A stretch of DNA of 64,000 bases from Paenarthrobacter sp. A20. Its GTDB lineage: Bacteria; Actinomycetota; Actinomycetes; Actinomycetales; Micrococcaceae. Where the stretch lies: positions 2,976,001 to 3,040,000 of the forward strand of contig NZ_JALJWH010000001.1 in assembly GCF_024168825.1 (NCBI RefSeq), written 5' to 3'. The notes under the pieces are model-generated. The model ran no database searches. It was not told the DNA's origin and saw only the letters and a program-made list of their open reading frames with translations. Position numbers and translations under genes: made by a program. Positions 53,117-63,250 of this stretch are shown here, piece after piece (the first letter of the stretch is position 1; every line of letters starts with the position of its first letter).

Positions 53117-54271
53117 ATGCAGACCGTCCTCCACGCAGCGGCAATGGTCCCCATTAGTATCCCGAGCCCTTCGTGGTCCGGTTTCGACATTCCGCTCCCG
53201 TGGGGGACGTTGCGTATCCACGCCTACGCCCTCTGCATCCTGGCGGGCATCATCGTTGGCCTGTGGCTGACATCGGCCAGGTGGAAGCGCCGCGGCGCTC
53301 CCGAAGGAAGCCTGTGGGATATCGCCATCTGGGCTATTCCCTTCGGCATCATCGGTGGTCGCCTCTACCACGTGTTCTCCTCGCCTGACGCGTACTTTGG
53401 TCCTGGCTTTGATGGCACTGGCGACCTCTCGCTGATTCCACAGATCCAACGCGGCGGTCTGGGCATTTGGGGTGCCGTTGTCCTCGGTGCGGTAGGTGCC
53501 TGGATTGGTTGCCGGCGTGCCGGCGTCAAGCTGACGGCCTTCCTGGATGCAGCAGCGCCGGGGCTCCTGCTGGCCCAGGCAATCGGACGCCTGGGGAACT
53601 GGTTCAACCAGGAACTCTTCGGGGCGCCGACCACCCTGCCGTGGGGACTTGAAATTGATCCCGCCAACGCGAATTTCCCGGCGGACATGGCTGCGGATAC
53701 GCTCTTCCACCCGACGTTCCTTTACGAGATGTTGTGGAACCTCGCAGGCGTGGCCATTCTGCTGTTGCTGGACAAGAAGTTCCACTTCCGCTGGGGACGG
53801 CTCTTCTGGCTGTACGCCGTGTACTACACCCTGGGCCGCGTATGGATTGAGGCCCTGCGCATCGACGATGCCGAACAGATCAACCTGCTTGGCATTACCA
53901 CCCGGCTCAATGTGTGGACAAGCATCTTTGTCTTCATTGCGGCCCTGGCCATCTTCTTTATCCTGGGTCGGCGAGGCCGGCCTGTCCCCGATACCCCTTA
54001 TTTGGCGGGGCGGGAGCCGGAAGAGAAGAAGGAAAATGAGCCTGTTCCGGTGACGAGCGTCACCAGTCATGATGTGGACGCATCTGTCTCAGATACTGGT
54101 TCGCGTGGTAATCTCCCTGATAACCAAAGCGATTCGGGCCACGTTGACGAGCCGCAGGAAACAGCAGGGAAACCGGAAAAGGACACTGCGTCCACCACGG
54201 ATTCCACACCTGCTGCAACTGCCGCAAGGAAGGCCCCCGGATCCACACCGGATGAAGGCGACACCAAGTAG
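53117..54271 (+). CDS. lgt: prolipoprotein diacylglyceryl transferase
   Basis: Adds diacylglycerol to the lipobox cysteine of lipoproteins in the membrane. The core (about 15-290) has about seven hydrophobic segments, the LRIHAYALCIL start, the signature AIGRLGNWFNQELFG and GRVWIEALRID. The last 95 residues or so are a hydrophilic, acidic, Thr/Asp/Pro/Glu-rich tail absent from Escherichia coli Lgt; such tails are common in actinobacteria. ATG at 53117, preceded by AGGAAA. It is read with the trp genes. Confidence 0.96.
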   Translation: MQTVLHAAAMVPISIPSPSWSGFDIPLPWGTLRIHAYALCILAGIIVGLWLTSARWKRRGAPEGSLWDIAIWAIPFGIIGGRLYHVFSSPDAYFGPGFDGTGDLSLIPQIQRGGLGIWGAVVLGAVGAWIGCRRAGVKLTAFLDAAAPGLLLAQAIGRLGNWFNQELFGAPTTLPWGLEIDPANANFPADMAADTLFHPTFLYEMLWNLAGVAILLLLDKKFHFRWGRLFWLYAVYYTLGRVWIEALRIDDAEQINLLGITTRLNVWTSIFVFIAALAIFFILGRRGRPVPDTPYLAGREPEEKKENEPVPVTSVTSHDVDASVSDTGSRGNLPDNQSDSGHVDEPQETAGKPEKDTASTTDSTPAATAARKAPGSTPDEGDTK

Positions 54272-54402
54272 CCGCATCCGGTAAAGGGGCAACAGAGTCA
54301 CCGCTCGTAGGGCCCAGTCCACAGCGTCGTGGCACCCCGGAAACCGGACCGCAGCATACCGATGTTCACTGGTCAAGCCGGGGCCAGAGGTCTGCGTAAC
54401 TG

Positions 54403-54432
54403 TTCGTTGCGCTGGATCGGCTGGCCTACAAT
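54403..54432 (+). promoter_or_regulatory. candidate gltB promoter
   Basis: TACAAT at 54427-54432 is the best -10 hexamer in the 259-base lgt-gltB gap; TTCGTT at 54403-54408 lies 18 bases earlier as a weak -35. No riboswitch or other gene was seen in this gap. Confidence 0.45.
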
Positions 54433-54530
54433 TCCAATTACTAGCGCTTTGTTGTGCCCGTCACAGGGCAGGCAAGGTGGGGCCAACGTTGTCCCTTCCA
54501 TACGCACGATCTCGAGGAAGGACGTCTCCC

Positions 54531-57500
54531 ATGACCCATCTTCATAACCCCGGTTGGTCCGAAAATATCGAACCTCAGGGTGCCATGTCTCCGTTCAAGC
54601 GCTTTGCTGCGCTCCCGGAGGCCCAGGGTCTTTACAACCCTGATAAGGAGAAGGACGCCTGCGGCCTGGCTATTATTGCCACGCTCCGCGGGGAACCGGG
54701 ATACGACATCGTGGAAGCGGCACTGACCGCCCTCCGCAATCTCGAACACCGCGGCGCCGTGGGCGCCGATGAAGGTACTGGCGACGGTGCGGGCCTGCTG
54801 ATGCAGGTTCCGGACGAGTTCTTCAGGGCCGTCACAGAATTCGAACTGCCTGCTCCCGGCCAGTACGTGGTGGGCACCGCCTTCCTTCCTGCCGAGTCCC
54901 GCGAAGCAGAAAACGCCAAGGCCGGCATTGAAGCCCTTGCAGCTGACGAGGGACTGACTGTCCTTGGCTGGCGTGAGGTTCCCGTGGTCGCTGACCTCGT
55001 GGGTGCCATGGCCCGGGCGTGTATGCCCTACTTCTCCCAGCCGTTCTTTGCCTCCGCCACCGGCGAGCAGCTCGAACACAACGAGCTGGACTCCCGTGCC
55101 TGGCGAATCCGCAAGCGTGCCCAGAACAAATTCGGCGTCTACTTCCCGTCGCTGTCCTCCCGCACCATCGTGTACAAGGGCATGCTGACCACCGCTCAGT
55201 TGGAGCCCTTCTACCCGGACCTCTCGGACAAGCGCTTCAAGACCAAGCTCGCGATCGTCCACTCGCGCTTTTCCACCAACACGTTCCCGTCGTGGCCTTT
55301 GGCGCAGCCTTTCCGCACCATCGCCCACAACGGTGAGATCAACACGGTCAAGGGAAACCGCAACTGGATGCGTGCCCGCCAGTCGCAGCTGGCCAGCCCT
55401 CTGCTGGGCTCTGTTCCCGAAGAGCTGTACCCGATCTGCACCCCCGGCGCCTCTGACTCCGCGTCCTTCGACGAGGTAGCGGAACTGCTCTGGCTCTCCG
55501 GGCGTCCGATCACGCACTCGATCATGATGATGATCCCCGAAGCGTGGGAGAACCACGCCACCATGGATCCTGCCCGCCGTGCGTTCTACGAATACCACTC
55601 GCTGCTCATGGAGCCCTGGGACGGTCCCGCTGCAGTCTCGTTCACTGACGGCAACCTCGTGGGCGCAACGCTGGACCGCAATGGCCTGCGCCCGGGACGC
55701 TACTGGATCACTGAAGACGGACTGATCATCTTCGCATCCGAAGTTGGCGTGATCGAAGTTGAGCCTTCCAACGTGGTCAAGAAGGGCCGCGTCGCCCCGG
55801 GCAAGATGTTCCTGGTGGACACCGAGGCCGGCCGCATCATCGACGACGCCGAGGTCAAGGCCGAGGTAGCTGCTGCGAACCCGTGGGCCGAATGGCTCAA
55901 GGACAACCTGATCGATATCAACGAGCTGCCTGAGCGCGAGCACGTTGTCCACACCGCTGCGTCGGTCAACATCCGCCAGCGCACGTTCGGCTACACCACC
56001 GAAGAACTGAAGATCCTGCTCGGACCGATGTCCCGCACAGGTGCCGAGCCCCTGGGCGCCATGGGTTCCGATACGCCGGTTGCGGTTCTCTCCAAGCGTC
56101 CGCGCTTGTTGTTCGACTACTTTGTGCAGTCCTTCGCGCAGGTCACCAACCCGCCGTTGGATGCCATCCGCGAAGAGCTGGTCACCTCCCTGAAGTGCGC
56201 CATTGGTCCCAATGGCAACCTCTTGGACGGCAAGCAGGTCCGCCAGCCGCAGATCTCGCTGCCGTTCCCCGTGATCAACAACGATCAGCTGGCGAAGATC
56301 GCGAACATTGAAACCCCCGACGGCGACCGCATCGCCATGAAGGTCCGTGGCCTGTACCGCCCCGAGGGTGGTGAAGCAGCACTCCGTGCGCGTTTGACGG
56401 AGATCTGCGAGCAGGTTTCGGGCGCGATCAACCGTGGCGTGCAGTATGTTGTGCTGTCCGACCGTGACTCGAACGCCCAGTGGGCGCCGATTCCTTCGCT
56501 TCTCCTTGTCAGCGCAGTCCACCACCACCTGCTCCGCAGCGCAAACCGCACCAAGACCGCGCTGGTGGTTGAGGCCGGCGACGTCCGCGAGACGCACCAC
56601 GTGGCGGTACTCATTGGCTACGGCGCTTCCGCCGTGAACCCATACCTGGCCATGGAATCGGTGGAACAGCTGATCTCCAACGGCGATGTCACGGGCGTTA
56701 CTGCCGAAGACGGCGTCTACAACCTCATCAAGGGCCTCGGCAAGGGTGTCCTGAAGATCATGTCCAAAATGGGCATCTCCACCGTGGCTTCCTACACCGG
56801 CGCCCAGACCTTCGAGGCACTGGGCCTGTCCCAGGAACTCGTGGACGAATTCTTCTCCGGCACGCACTCCCAGCTGGGTGGCGTTGGCCTGGACGTCATT
56901 GCTGCCGAAGTCTCGGCGCGCCACCAGATGGCGTATCCGGAGGGCGGCATCGAGCACCCGCACCAGCCGCTTCTCGGCGGCGGCGAGTACCAGTGGCGCC
57001 GCGACGGCGAACCCCACCTCTTCAACCCGGAGACGGTGTTCCGCCTGCAGCACGCCACCCGCGAACGCCGCTATGACATCTTCAAGTCCTACACCAAGGG
57101 CATTGACGACCAGTCCGAGAACCTGATGACCCTCCGCGGGCTCTTGAAGTTCAAAGACGGAGTACGTCCGGCAGTTCCGCTTGAGGAAGTGGAGCCCGTC
57201 TCCAGCATCGTCAAGCGGTTCTCCACCGGCGCCATGAGTTACGGCTCCATCTCCAAGGAAGCCCACGAAACCCTGGCTATCGCCATGAACCGTTTGGGCG
57301 CCAAGTCCAACACGGGTGAAGGTGGCGAGGACGTTGACCGCCTGCTGGACCCGGAGCGTCGCTCTGCCATCAAGCAGATCGCATCCGGCCGCTTTGGTGT
57401 GACCAGCCTGTACCTGACCAACGCCGATGACATCCAGATCAAGATGGCACAAGGCGCCAAGCCCGGTGAAGGCGGCCAGTTGATGGCCCAGAAGGTCTAC

Positions 57501-59144
57501 CCGTGGGTAGCCCGGACGCGCCACTCGACTCCCGGCGTCGGGCTCATTTCCCCGCCCCCTCACCACGACATCTATTCGATCGAGGACCTCGCGCAGCTCA
57601 TCTACGATGCCAAGCGCGCCAACCCTTCGGCCCGTGTCCACGTGAAGCTGGTTTCGGAAGTCGGGATCGGCACGGTGGCCTCCGGCGTCACCAAGGCGAA
57701 GGCCGACGTCGTACTCGTTTCAGGTCACGACGGCGGTACCGGCGCCTCGCCGCTGAACTCGCTCAAGCACGCGGGTGTGCCGTGGGAACTCGGCCTCGCC
57801 GAGACCCAGCAGACCCTGATGCTCAACGGTCTCCGTGACCGCGTGGTGGTTCAGGTTGATGGCCAGCTCAAGACCGGCCGCGACGTCGTCATCGCTGCCC
57901 TGCTGGGTGGCGAGGAATACGGTTTCGCAACCGCTCCGTTGGTGGTGTCCGGCTGCATCATGATGCGCGTCTGCCATCTGGACACCTGCCCCGTCGGCGT
58001 TGCCACCCAGAACCCTGAGCTTCGTTCGCGGTTCAACGGCAAGCCCGAGTTCGTGGTCAACTTCTTCGAGTTCCTCGCTGAAGAGGTCCGTGAGATCCTC
58101 GCCGAGCTTGGCTTCCGCACCTTGGAAGAGGCCATCGGCCACGCTGAGGTTCTGGACACCCGTGAAGCGATCGATCACTGGAAGGCCGAAGGGCTGGACC
58201 TGGACCCCATCCTGCACGGGCTGGAGTTCGACGACGACGTGCCGCTGCGTAACATGACCGGCCAGAACCACGAGCTGGACAAGCACTTTGACCAGCGACT
58301 GATCACCATGGCGCAGGAAGCACTCAGCGACCGGATGCCGGTCAAGATCACCCTGGACGTCATCAACACCGACCGTTCCGTGGGGACGATGCTCGGCCAC
58401 GTGGTGACCAAGACCTTCGGTATCGATGTTCTGGCGACGGACACCATCGACGTCACGCTCCACGGCACCGCGGGCCAGTCCCTCGGGGCGTTCCTGCCCG
58501 CCGGCATCACGCTGCGCATGTTCGGCGACTCAAACGACTACGTCGGCAAGGGCCTCTCCGGTGGCCGCATCATCGTCCGTCCGGACCGCACCAATGTGTT
58601 CCAGGCTGAGCGCAATGTCATTGCCGGCAACGTCATCGGCTACGGTGCCACCAGCGGCGAAATGTTCCTGCGTGGCCAGGTTGGCGAGCGGTTCCTGGTC
58701 CGTAACTCCGGTGCGACCGCCGTCGTCGAAGGTATTGGCGATCACGGTTGCGAGTACATGACCGGTGGCCAGACGCTCATCATCGGGCGCACAGGCCGCA
58801 ACTTCGGTGCCGGCATGTCCGGTGGAACCGCCTATGTGCTGGACCTCCAGCCCGAGCGGGTCAACAAGATGGCCCTCGATACCGGTGAACTCCAACTCCT
58901 GGAGCTCGACGCCGAGGACCGCGACATCGTTCACGGCCTGCTCACCAAGCACGTTGAGGAAACCGAATCCGTCCTGGCCGGCCGTCTGCTCGAGAACTTC
59001 GACGACACCGCCGCCCGCATCACCAAAGTACTGCCGCGCGACTACGCCGCAGTCCTGCAAACCCGTCTCGACGCCATCGAAGAGGGCCTTGACCCCGATG
59101 GCGAAGAAGTATGGTCTCGAATCCTGGAGGTAACCGGTGGCTGA
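54531..59144 (+). CDS. gltB: glutamate synthase, large subunit
   Basis: Transfers the glutamine amide to 2-oxoglutarate, giving two glutamates. 1537 residues from the ATG at 54531, which has GAGGAAGG upstream. A propeptide of about 43 residues precedes the N-terminal nucleophile Cys44 in EKDACGLAI. The glutaminase domain spans about 44-430 ([27 protein letters not shown]). An FMN domain follows ([19 protein letters not shown]). A Fe-S cluster is expected from Cys residues in [22 protein letters not shown]-terminal GXGXG-repeat domain ends the protein. It overlaps gltD by eight bases. Confidence 0.97.
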   Translation: MTHLHNPGWSENIEPQGAMSPFKRFAALPEAQGLYNPDKEKDACGLAIIATLRGEPGYDIVEAALTALRNLEHRGAVGADEGTGDGAGLLMQVPDEFFRAVTEFELPAPGQYVVGTAFLPAESREAENAKAGIEALAADEGLTVLGWREVPVVADLVGAMARACMPYFSQPFFASATGEQLEHNELDSRAWRIRKRAQNKFGVYFPSLSSRTIVYKGMLTTAQLEPFYPDLSDKRFKTKLAIVHSRFSTNTFPSWPLAQPFRTIAHNGEINTVKGNRNWMRARQSQLASPLLGSVPEELYPICTPGASDSASFDEVAELLWLSGRPITHSIMMMIPEAWENHATMDPARRAFYEYHSLLMEPWDGPAAVSFTDGNLVGATLDRNGLRPGRYWITEDGLIIFASEVGVIEVEPSNVVKKGRVAPGKMFLVDTEAGRIIDDAEVKAEVAAANPWAEWLKDNLIDINELPEREHVVHTAASVNIRQRTFGYTTEELKILLGPMSRTGAEPLGAMGSDTPVAVLSKRPRLLFDYFVQSFAQVTNPPLDAIREELVTSLKCAIGPNGNLLDGKQVRQPQISLPFPVINNDQLAKIANIETPDGDRIAMKVRGLYRPEGGEAALRARLTEICEQVSGAINRGVQYVVLSDRDSNAQWAPIPSLLLVSAVHHHLLRSANRTKTALVVEAGDVRETHHVAVLIGYGASAVNPYLAMESVEQLISNGDVTGVTAEDGVYNLIKGLGKGVLKIMSKMGISTVASYTGAQTFEALGLSQELVDEFFSGTHSQLGGVGLDVIAAEVSARHQMAYPEGGIEHPHQPLLGGGEYQWRRDGEPHLFNPETVFRLQHATRERRYDIFKSYTKGIDDQSENLMTLRGLLKFKDGVRPAVPLEEVEPVSSIVKRFSTGAMSYGSISKEAHETLAIAMNRLGAKSNTGEGGEDVDRLLDPERRSAIKQIASGRFGVTSLYLTNADDIQIKMAQGAKPGEGGQLMAQKVYPWVARTRHSTPGVGLISPPPHHDIYSIEDLAQLIYDAKRANPSARVHVKLVSEVGIGTVASGVTKAKADVVLVSGHDGGTGASPLNSLKHAGVPWELGLAETQQTLMLNGLRDRVVVQVDGQLKTGRDVVIAALLGGEEYGFATAPLVVSGCIMMRVCHLDTCPVGVATQNPELRSRFNGKPEFVVNFFEFLAEEVREILAELGFRTLEEAIGHAEVLDTREAIDHWKAEGLDLDPILHGLEFDDDVPLRNMTGQNHELDKHFDQRLITMAQEALSDRMPVKITLDVINTDRSVGTMLGHVVTKTFGIDVLATDTIDVTLHGTAGQSLGAFLPAGITLRMFGDSNDYVGKGLSGGRIIVRPDRTNVFQAERNVIAGNVIGYGATSGEMFLRGQVGERFLVRNSGATAVVEGIGDHGCEYMTGGQTLIIGRTGRNFGAGMSGGTAYVLDLQPERVNKMALDTGELQLLELDAEDRDIVHGLLTKHVEETESVLAGRLLENFDDTAARITKVLPRDYAAVLQTRLDAIEEGLDPDGEEVWSRILEVTGG

Positions 59145-60594
59145 TCCACGCGGATTTCTGAAAGTCCGGCAGCGCGAGACGCAGCCACGCCGTCCTGTTC
59201 CCGTCCGCATCATGGACTGGAAAGAAGTGTACGAAGCACAGGAAAAGGGCGTCCTGAAGAGCCAGGCCGGCCGCTGCATGGACTGCGGCGTTCCGTTCTG
59301 CCACCAGGGCTGCCCGCTGGGCAACCTGATTCCCGAGTGGAACGACCTCGTGTGGCGGGATAAGGGTGAAGAAGCCATCGAGCGGCTCCACGCTACGAAC
59401 AACTTCCCGGAGTTCACTGGACGCTTGTGCCCTGCCCCCTGTGAAGCGTCCTGCGTGCTGGGTATCAACCAGCCCGCCGTGACCATCAAGCAGGTTGAGG
59501 TCTCCATCATCGACCAGGCCTTCGATAACGACTGGGTCCAGCCCCTGCCGCCGACGCGCCTCACGGGCAAGACCGTGGCGGTCGTAGGATCCGGTCCCGC
59601 CGGCCTTGCCGTGGCACAGCAGCTGACCCGTGTGGGCCACACCGTTGCTGTCTACGAACGCGACGACAAGATCGGCGGCCTGCTCCGCTACGGCATCCCC
59701 GACTTCAAAATGGAGAAGGAACAGGTTGACCGCCGCCTCGAGCAGATGAAGGCCGAGGGTACCCGCTTCCGCACCGGCGTCGCAGTTGGTACGGACGTGA
59801 CCTGGGAACAGCTGCGCCGCCGTTACGACGCCGTGGTTGTTGCCACCGGTGCTACCGTGCCGCGCGACCTGCCCATCCCGGGCCGTGACCTTGAGGGTGT
59901 CCACTTCGCCATGGACTACCTGGTTCCTTCGAACCGCGTAGTGGCGGGGGAGAACCCCGAGAACCACATCGATGCCCGTGGCAAGCACGTTGTCATCCTC
60001 GGCGGCGGCGACACTGGTGCGGACTGCATCGGTACCGCCCACCGCCACCAGGCTGCGTCGGTGACCACGCTGGCGATCGGCAAGCAGCCGCCCGCCGAGC
60101 GTGCCGCCCACCAGCCGTGGCCGACGTTCCCCACCCTGTTCGAGGTCGCCAGCGCCCACGAAGAAGGCGGCGAACGGACGTACCTTGCTTCAACCGTTGA
60201 GTTCGTTGGAGAAAACGGCAAACTCACCGGCGTCAAAGTTGCTGAAACCGAGTTCGTGGATGGCCGACGCCTTCCCAAGGCCGGTACAGAACGGATCATC
60301 CCAGCTGACCTTGTCTTCCTGAGCCTTGGCTTTACCGGTGCTGAACCGGCAGGAATCACGGAGCAGGTCAGTGCAGAGTTCGACGGTCGGGGCAACGTTG
60401 CCCGCGACGGCTACTACATGACAAACACCGAGGGCGTGTTTGTTGCCGGCGATGCCGGACGTGGCCAGTCACTGATTGTGTGGGCCATTGCGGAAGGCCG
60501 TGCGTGCGCGGCCGCAGTGGACAAGTTCCTGATGGGAAGCACCATTCTCCCGGCACCGGTCGCCCCCACCGACCGGGCGATAGCGGTCTTATAG
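59137..60594 (+). CDS. gltD: glutamate synthase, small subunit
   Basis: FAD/Fe-S subunit that passes electrons from NADPH to GltB. 485 residues. N-terminal cysteine clusters are [17 protein letters not shown] and [12 protein letters not shown] (two [4Fe-4S] sites). FAD-binding [15 protein letters not shown] follows, then the NAD(P) motif [12 protein letters not shown] and a C-terminal FAD loop [21 protein letters not shown] start with GGAGG upstream, inside the gltB end. Confidence 0.97.
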   Translation: MADPRGFLKVRQRETQPRRPVPVRIMDWKEVYEAQEKGVLKSQAGRCMDCGVPFCHQGCPLGNLIPEWNDLVWRDKGEEAIERLHATNNFPEFTGRLCPAPCEASCVLGINQPAVTIKQVEVSIIDQAFDNDWVQPLPPTRLTGKTVAVVGSGPAGLAVAQQLTRVGHTVAVYERDDKIGGLLRYGIPDFKMEKEQVDRRLEQMKAEGTRFRTGVAVGTDVTWEQLRRRYDAVVVATGATVPRDLPIPGRDLEGVHFAMDYLVPSNRVVAGENPENHIDARGKHVVILGGGDTGADCIGTAHRHQAASVTTLAIGKQPPAERAAHQPWPTFPTLFEVASAHEEGGERTYLASTVEFVGENGKLTGVKVAETEFVDGRRLPKAGTERIIPADLVFLSLGFTGAEPAGITEQVSAEFDGRGNVARDGYYMTNTEGVFVAGDAGRGQSLIVWAIAEGRACAAAVDKFLMGSTILPAPVAPTDRAIAVL

Positions 60595-60636
60595 CGCCGG
60601 CAGGAACAATCTTTTACTCAATCAGCATGAACTACT

Positions 60637-60648
60637 TAGGGTAGGTAT
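60637..60648 (+). promoter_or_regulatory. -10-like element of a probably leaderless pyk transcript
   Basis: TAGGGT (60637-60642) lies six bases before the pyk ATG; TTTACT at 60613-60618 could be the -35 with an 18-base spacer. No clear ribosome site. Confidence 0.45.
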
Positions 60649-62139
60649 ATGAGACGCGCGAAAATTGTGGCAACTTTCGGCCCGGCTATCTCCAGCTTCG
60701 ACAACACCCTCGCGGTGCTGGAGGCCGGCGTCGACGTTGCTCGCATGAACATGAGCCACGGCGACTACTCCGTGCATGACATCACGTACGAAAACGTCCG
60801 CAAGGCTGCGGCGCAGTTGGGCAAGCCTGTTGCGATCATGGCCGACCTCCAGGGACCCAAGATCCGTCTTGGCCGTTTTGTTGACGGACCGCACGAGCTG
60901 GCCGTAGGCGATACCTTCACCATCACCACCGAAGACGTTCCCGGCACCAAGGACATCTGCTCCACGACGCTCAAGAGCCTCACCGAGGACGTCAACGTAG
61001 GCGACGCCCTGTTGATCGACGACGGAAAGGTGGCGCTGCGCGCCATCGAGGTTGACGACGTTAAAGTTGTCACCACCGTGACGGTTGGCGGCAAGGTGTC
61101 CAACAACAAGGGCATCAACCTGCCCGGTGTTGCCGTCAACGTCCCCGCCCTGAGCGAAAAGGACGAGGACGACCTCCGTTGGGCCCTCAAGCGCGGCGCC
61201 GACCTCATTGCACTCTCGTTCGTGCGCGATGCCTCAGACATCACGCGCGTCCACGAGATCATGGATGAAGAAGGCCGCCGCGTGCCGGTGATTGCCAAGA
61301 TCGAAAAGCCGCAGGCAGTGGAGCAGCTCCACGAGATCATCGACGCCTTCGACGCCATCATGGTTGCCCGTGGCGACCTCGGCGTCGAACTGCCGCTCGA
61401 AGAGGTGCCGATCGTCCAGAAGCGTGCCATTGAACTGGCACGCCGCTGGGCCAAGCCCGTTATCGTGGCAACCCAGGTCCTGGAATCCATGATCGATAAC
61501 CCGCGCCCGACGCGCGCCGAGGCTTCCGACTGCGCCAACGCAGTTCTCGACGGCGCCGACGCAGTCATGCTCTCCGGTGAAACCTCCGTGGGCCAGTACC
61601 CCATCGAGACCGTCAAGGTCATGGCCCGGATCATCGAGTCCACCGAAGTACACGGCCTTGAGCGCGTCCCCCCGCTGGGAACCAAGCCCAAGACCCGTGG
61701 TGGCGCCATCACGCGTGCCGCCGTCGAAATCGCCGACCAGCTGGACGCAAAGTACATCTGTACTTTCACCCAGTCCGGTGACTCCGCACGACGCCTCTCG
61801 CGCCTGCGCCCGGTCAAGCCTGTCTTCGCTTTCACCCCGGTGGAGCACGTCTGGAACCAGCTCGCCCTCACCTGGGGCATCCAGCCGGTACTGGTCCCCA
61901 CCGTGGGCCACACCGACGAGATGACCGCACAGGTTGACCGCAGCCTCCTGGACATGAAGCTCGTGGACGAAGGCGACCTCGTGGTCATCGCCGCCGGTTC
62001 CCCTCCAGGACAGGCCGGTTCCACGAACTCGCTGAAGGTCCACAAGGTAGGCGACCTCGCCGATACGTCCACTGTTGACGCATCGCGCAAGGAACCCGTT
62101 GGCCCGTGGCCTGAAAAGAAGTCCAAGGCCAAGGCTTAG
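60649..62139 (+). CDS. pyk: pyruvate kinase
   Basis: Last step of glycolysis, phosphoenolpyruvate and ADP to pyruvate and ATP. 496 residues: MRRAKIVATFGPA, RMNMSHGDYSVH, DLQGPKIRLG, the signature IAKIEKPQAVEQL and MVARGDLGVELPLEEVPIVQK (Mg2+/substrate Asp and Glu), then ESMIDNPRPTRAEASDCANA. C-terminal allosteric domain about 355-475. ATG start. The PdtaR-like gene is convergent downstream. Confidence 0.97.
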   Translation: MRRAKIVATFGPAISSFDNTLAVLEAGVDVARMNMSHGDYSVHDITYENVRKAAAQLGKPVAIMADLQGPKIRLGRFVDGPHELAVGDTFTITTEDVPGTKDICSTTLKSLTEDVNVGDALLIDDGKVALRAIEVDDVKVVTTVTVGGKVSNNKGINLPGVAVNVPALSEKDEDDLRWALKRGADLIALSFVRDASDITRVHEIMDEEGRRVPVIAKIEKPQAVEQLHEIIDAFDAIMVARGDLGVELPLEEVPIVQKRAIELARRWAKPVIVATQVLESMIDNPRPTRAEASDCANAVLDGADAVMLSGETSVGQYPIETVKVMARIIESTEVHGLERVPPLGTKPKTRGGAITRAAVEIADQLDAKYICTFTQSGDSARRLSRLRPVKPVFAFTPVEHVWNQLALTWGIQPVLVPTVGHTDEMTAQVDRSLLDMKLVDEGDLVVIAAGSPPGQAGSTNSLKVHKVGDLADTSTVDASRKEPVGPWPEKKSKAKA

Positions 62140-62156
62140 TCCTCCGGTCTTAAGAG

Positions 62157-62196
62157 AATGCGGGCCCCGCCATGTGGTGGGGTCCGCATTTCTTTT
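62157..62196 (+). terminator. intrinsic terminator of pyk
   Basis: AATGCGGGCCCCGCC pairs with GGTGGGGTCCGCATT with two G-U pairs, followed by TCTTTT, 17 bases after the pyk stop. Confidence 0.75.
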
Positions 62197-62210
62197 GCTT
62201 TCTGGCACGT

Positions 62211-62269
62211 ACGACGGCGGCCACGCACCTCGTGTGAGGTGCGCGGCCGCCGTCGTGCGTTGCTTTTTT
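62211..62269. terminator. second, very stable terminator facing the response regulator gene
   Basis: A 12-base outer stem (62211-62222 with 62245-62256) and a 7-base inner stem (62224-62230 with 62237-62243) with loop CGTGTG, followed on the plus strand by a T-run at 62263-62269. It can also stop transcripts of the minus-strand gene ending at 62279. Confidence 0.75.
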
Positions 62270-62278
62270 GGTCCGGTG

Positions 62279-62884
62279 CTAGTTGACCTGGTTGATGATG
62301 GTTTCGGCAACCTCACGCATGCTGAGGCGACGGTCCATGGAGGTCTTCTGGATCCAACGGAACGCTTCCGGCTCGGTCAGGCCCATCTTGGTGGTCAGGA
62401 GGCTCTTGGCGCGCTCTACAAGCTTGCGCGTGGCGAACTGCTCCTGGAGGTCGGACACCTCGTTCTCAAGCGCCTTGATTTCTTCATGGCGGGAAAGGGC
62501 GATCTCGATGGCCGGGATGAGGTCCGCGGGGGAGAACGGCTTGACGACGTAAGCCATGGCACCGGCGTCGCGTGCGCGTTCCACCAATTCCTTCTGGCTG
62601 AAAGCGGTCAGCAGCACAACAGGTGCAATGCGCGCCTTGACGATCTTCTCAGCCGCCGAGATGCCGTCCATAACGGGCATCTTCACATCCATGAGGACAA
62701 GGTCAGGCTTGAGTTCCTCGGCCAGCTGCACAGCTTTCTCGCCGTTGTCTGCCTCGCCGACGACGTCGTACCCCTCGCCCTTCAGAATCTCGATAATGTC
62801 CAGGCGGATGAGGGTCTCATCCTCGGCTACGACAACGCGTCGGGCCGGCTGGGCTGTGGACGTGGACTCCGTCTGTTCGGTCAC
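62279..62884 (-). CDS. pdtaR: ANTAR domain response regulator (PdtaR-like)
   Basis: A 201-residue two-component response regulator that probably acts by RNA binding and antitermination. The receiver domain (about 15-125) has Glu21/Asp22, phosphoacceptor Asp66 in LVLMDVKMP, Thr93 and Lys115. A helical linker is followed by the ANTAR RNA-binding domain (about 135-196: ERAKSLLTTKMGLTEPEAF, then MREVAETII). It resembles Mycobacterium tuberculosis PdtaR (Rv1626), partner of histidine kinase PdtaS; no PdtaS is in the window. ATG with AAGGAG upstream. Its 3' end faces pyk across two hairpins. Confidence 0.93.
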   Translation of the reverse strand: MTEQTESTSTAQPARRVVVAEDETLIRLDIIEILKGEGYDVVGEADNGEKAVQLAEELKPDLVLMDVKMPVMDGISAAEKIVKARIAPVVLLTAFSQKELVERARDAGAMAYVVKPFSPADLIPAIEIALSRHEEIKALENEVSDLQEQFATRKLVERAKSLLTTKMGLTEPEAFRWIQKTSMDRRLSMREVAETIINQVN

Positions 62885-63082
62885 GGGATCTCCTTGAAAA
62901 GGTTCGGCGGGTTCATGTCCATCTTAGTGTGGACTCTTTGATGGCTGGTTTTTGTTGCATCAGCGCGCCCGGTTCTTTGAATCAGCCTATCTGCATGTAG
63001 AGTAGTTTCGCGTGCTGGGAAAGGATCGCGTTGCTCACAGAAATGAGAGCAGTCAGCGAGATTTAACTTCCCGGTAATCCGC

Positions 63083-63164
63083 GCCCGAGTGGCGGAATTG
63101 GCAGACGCGCTGCACTCAAAATGCAGTATCGAAAGGTGTGTGGGTTCGAGTCCCACCTCGGGCA
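63083..63164 (+). tRNA. tRNA-Leu(CAA)
   Basis: Acceptor GCCCGAG/CTCGGGC, D-loop of class II type, anticodon loop CTCAAAA (CAA), a short variable arm and TTCGAGT T-loop. 82 bases to discriminator A; the next bases are CC then G, so CCA is not fully encoded. The 3' end is a common attachment site for tyrosine integrases, and one follows. Bases 62885-63082 upstream hold only promoter-like sequence. Confidence 0.96.
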
Positions 63165-63178
63165 CCGTGTTGTCGCAG

Positions 63179-63203
63179 GTCAGGGGCCTATATGGCCCCT
63201 GAC
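63179..63203 (+). terminator. hairpin after tRNA-Leu
   Basis: GTCAGGGGCC (63179-63188) pairs perfectly with GGCCCCTGAC (63194-63203) around TATAT, 14 bases after the tRNA. No T-run follows. It may end tRNA transcription or be part of the attachment region. Confidence 0.5.
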
Positions 63204-63232
63204 TGTTGACAAAGACCCCAAATCTGTTGACA
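63203..63232. repeat. direct repeat CTGTTGACA before the integrase gene
   Basis: CTGTTGACA occurs at 63203-63211 and again at 63224-63232, exactly 21 bases apart (two helical turns). It could be integrase arm-type binding sites or repeated -35 hexamers (TTGACA is consensus). Confidence 0.4.
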
Positions 63233-63250
63233 CGGAACTAGCATTTTTAT

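Noticed and set aside
54441..57641. Long minus-strand open frame (1066 codons) opposite gltB
   Set aside because: It is the mirror of a highly GC-biased gene; it has no family motif, while gltB on the plus strand is unmistakable.
62881..63165. Minus-strand frame over tRNA-Leu (MPEVGLEPTHLS...)
   Set aside because: A typical spurious translation of the tRNA-Leu antisense strand.
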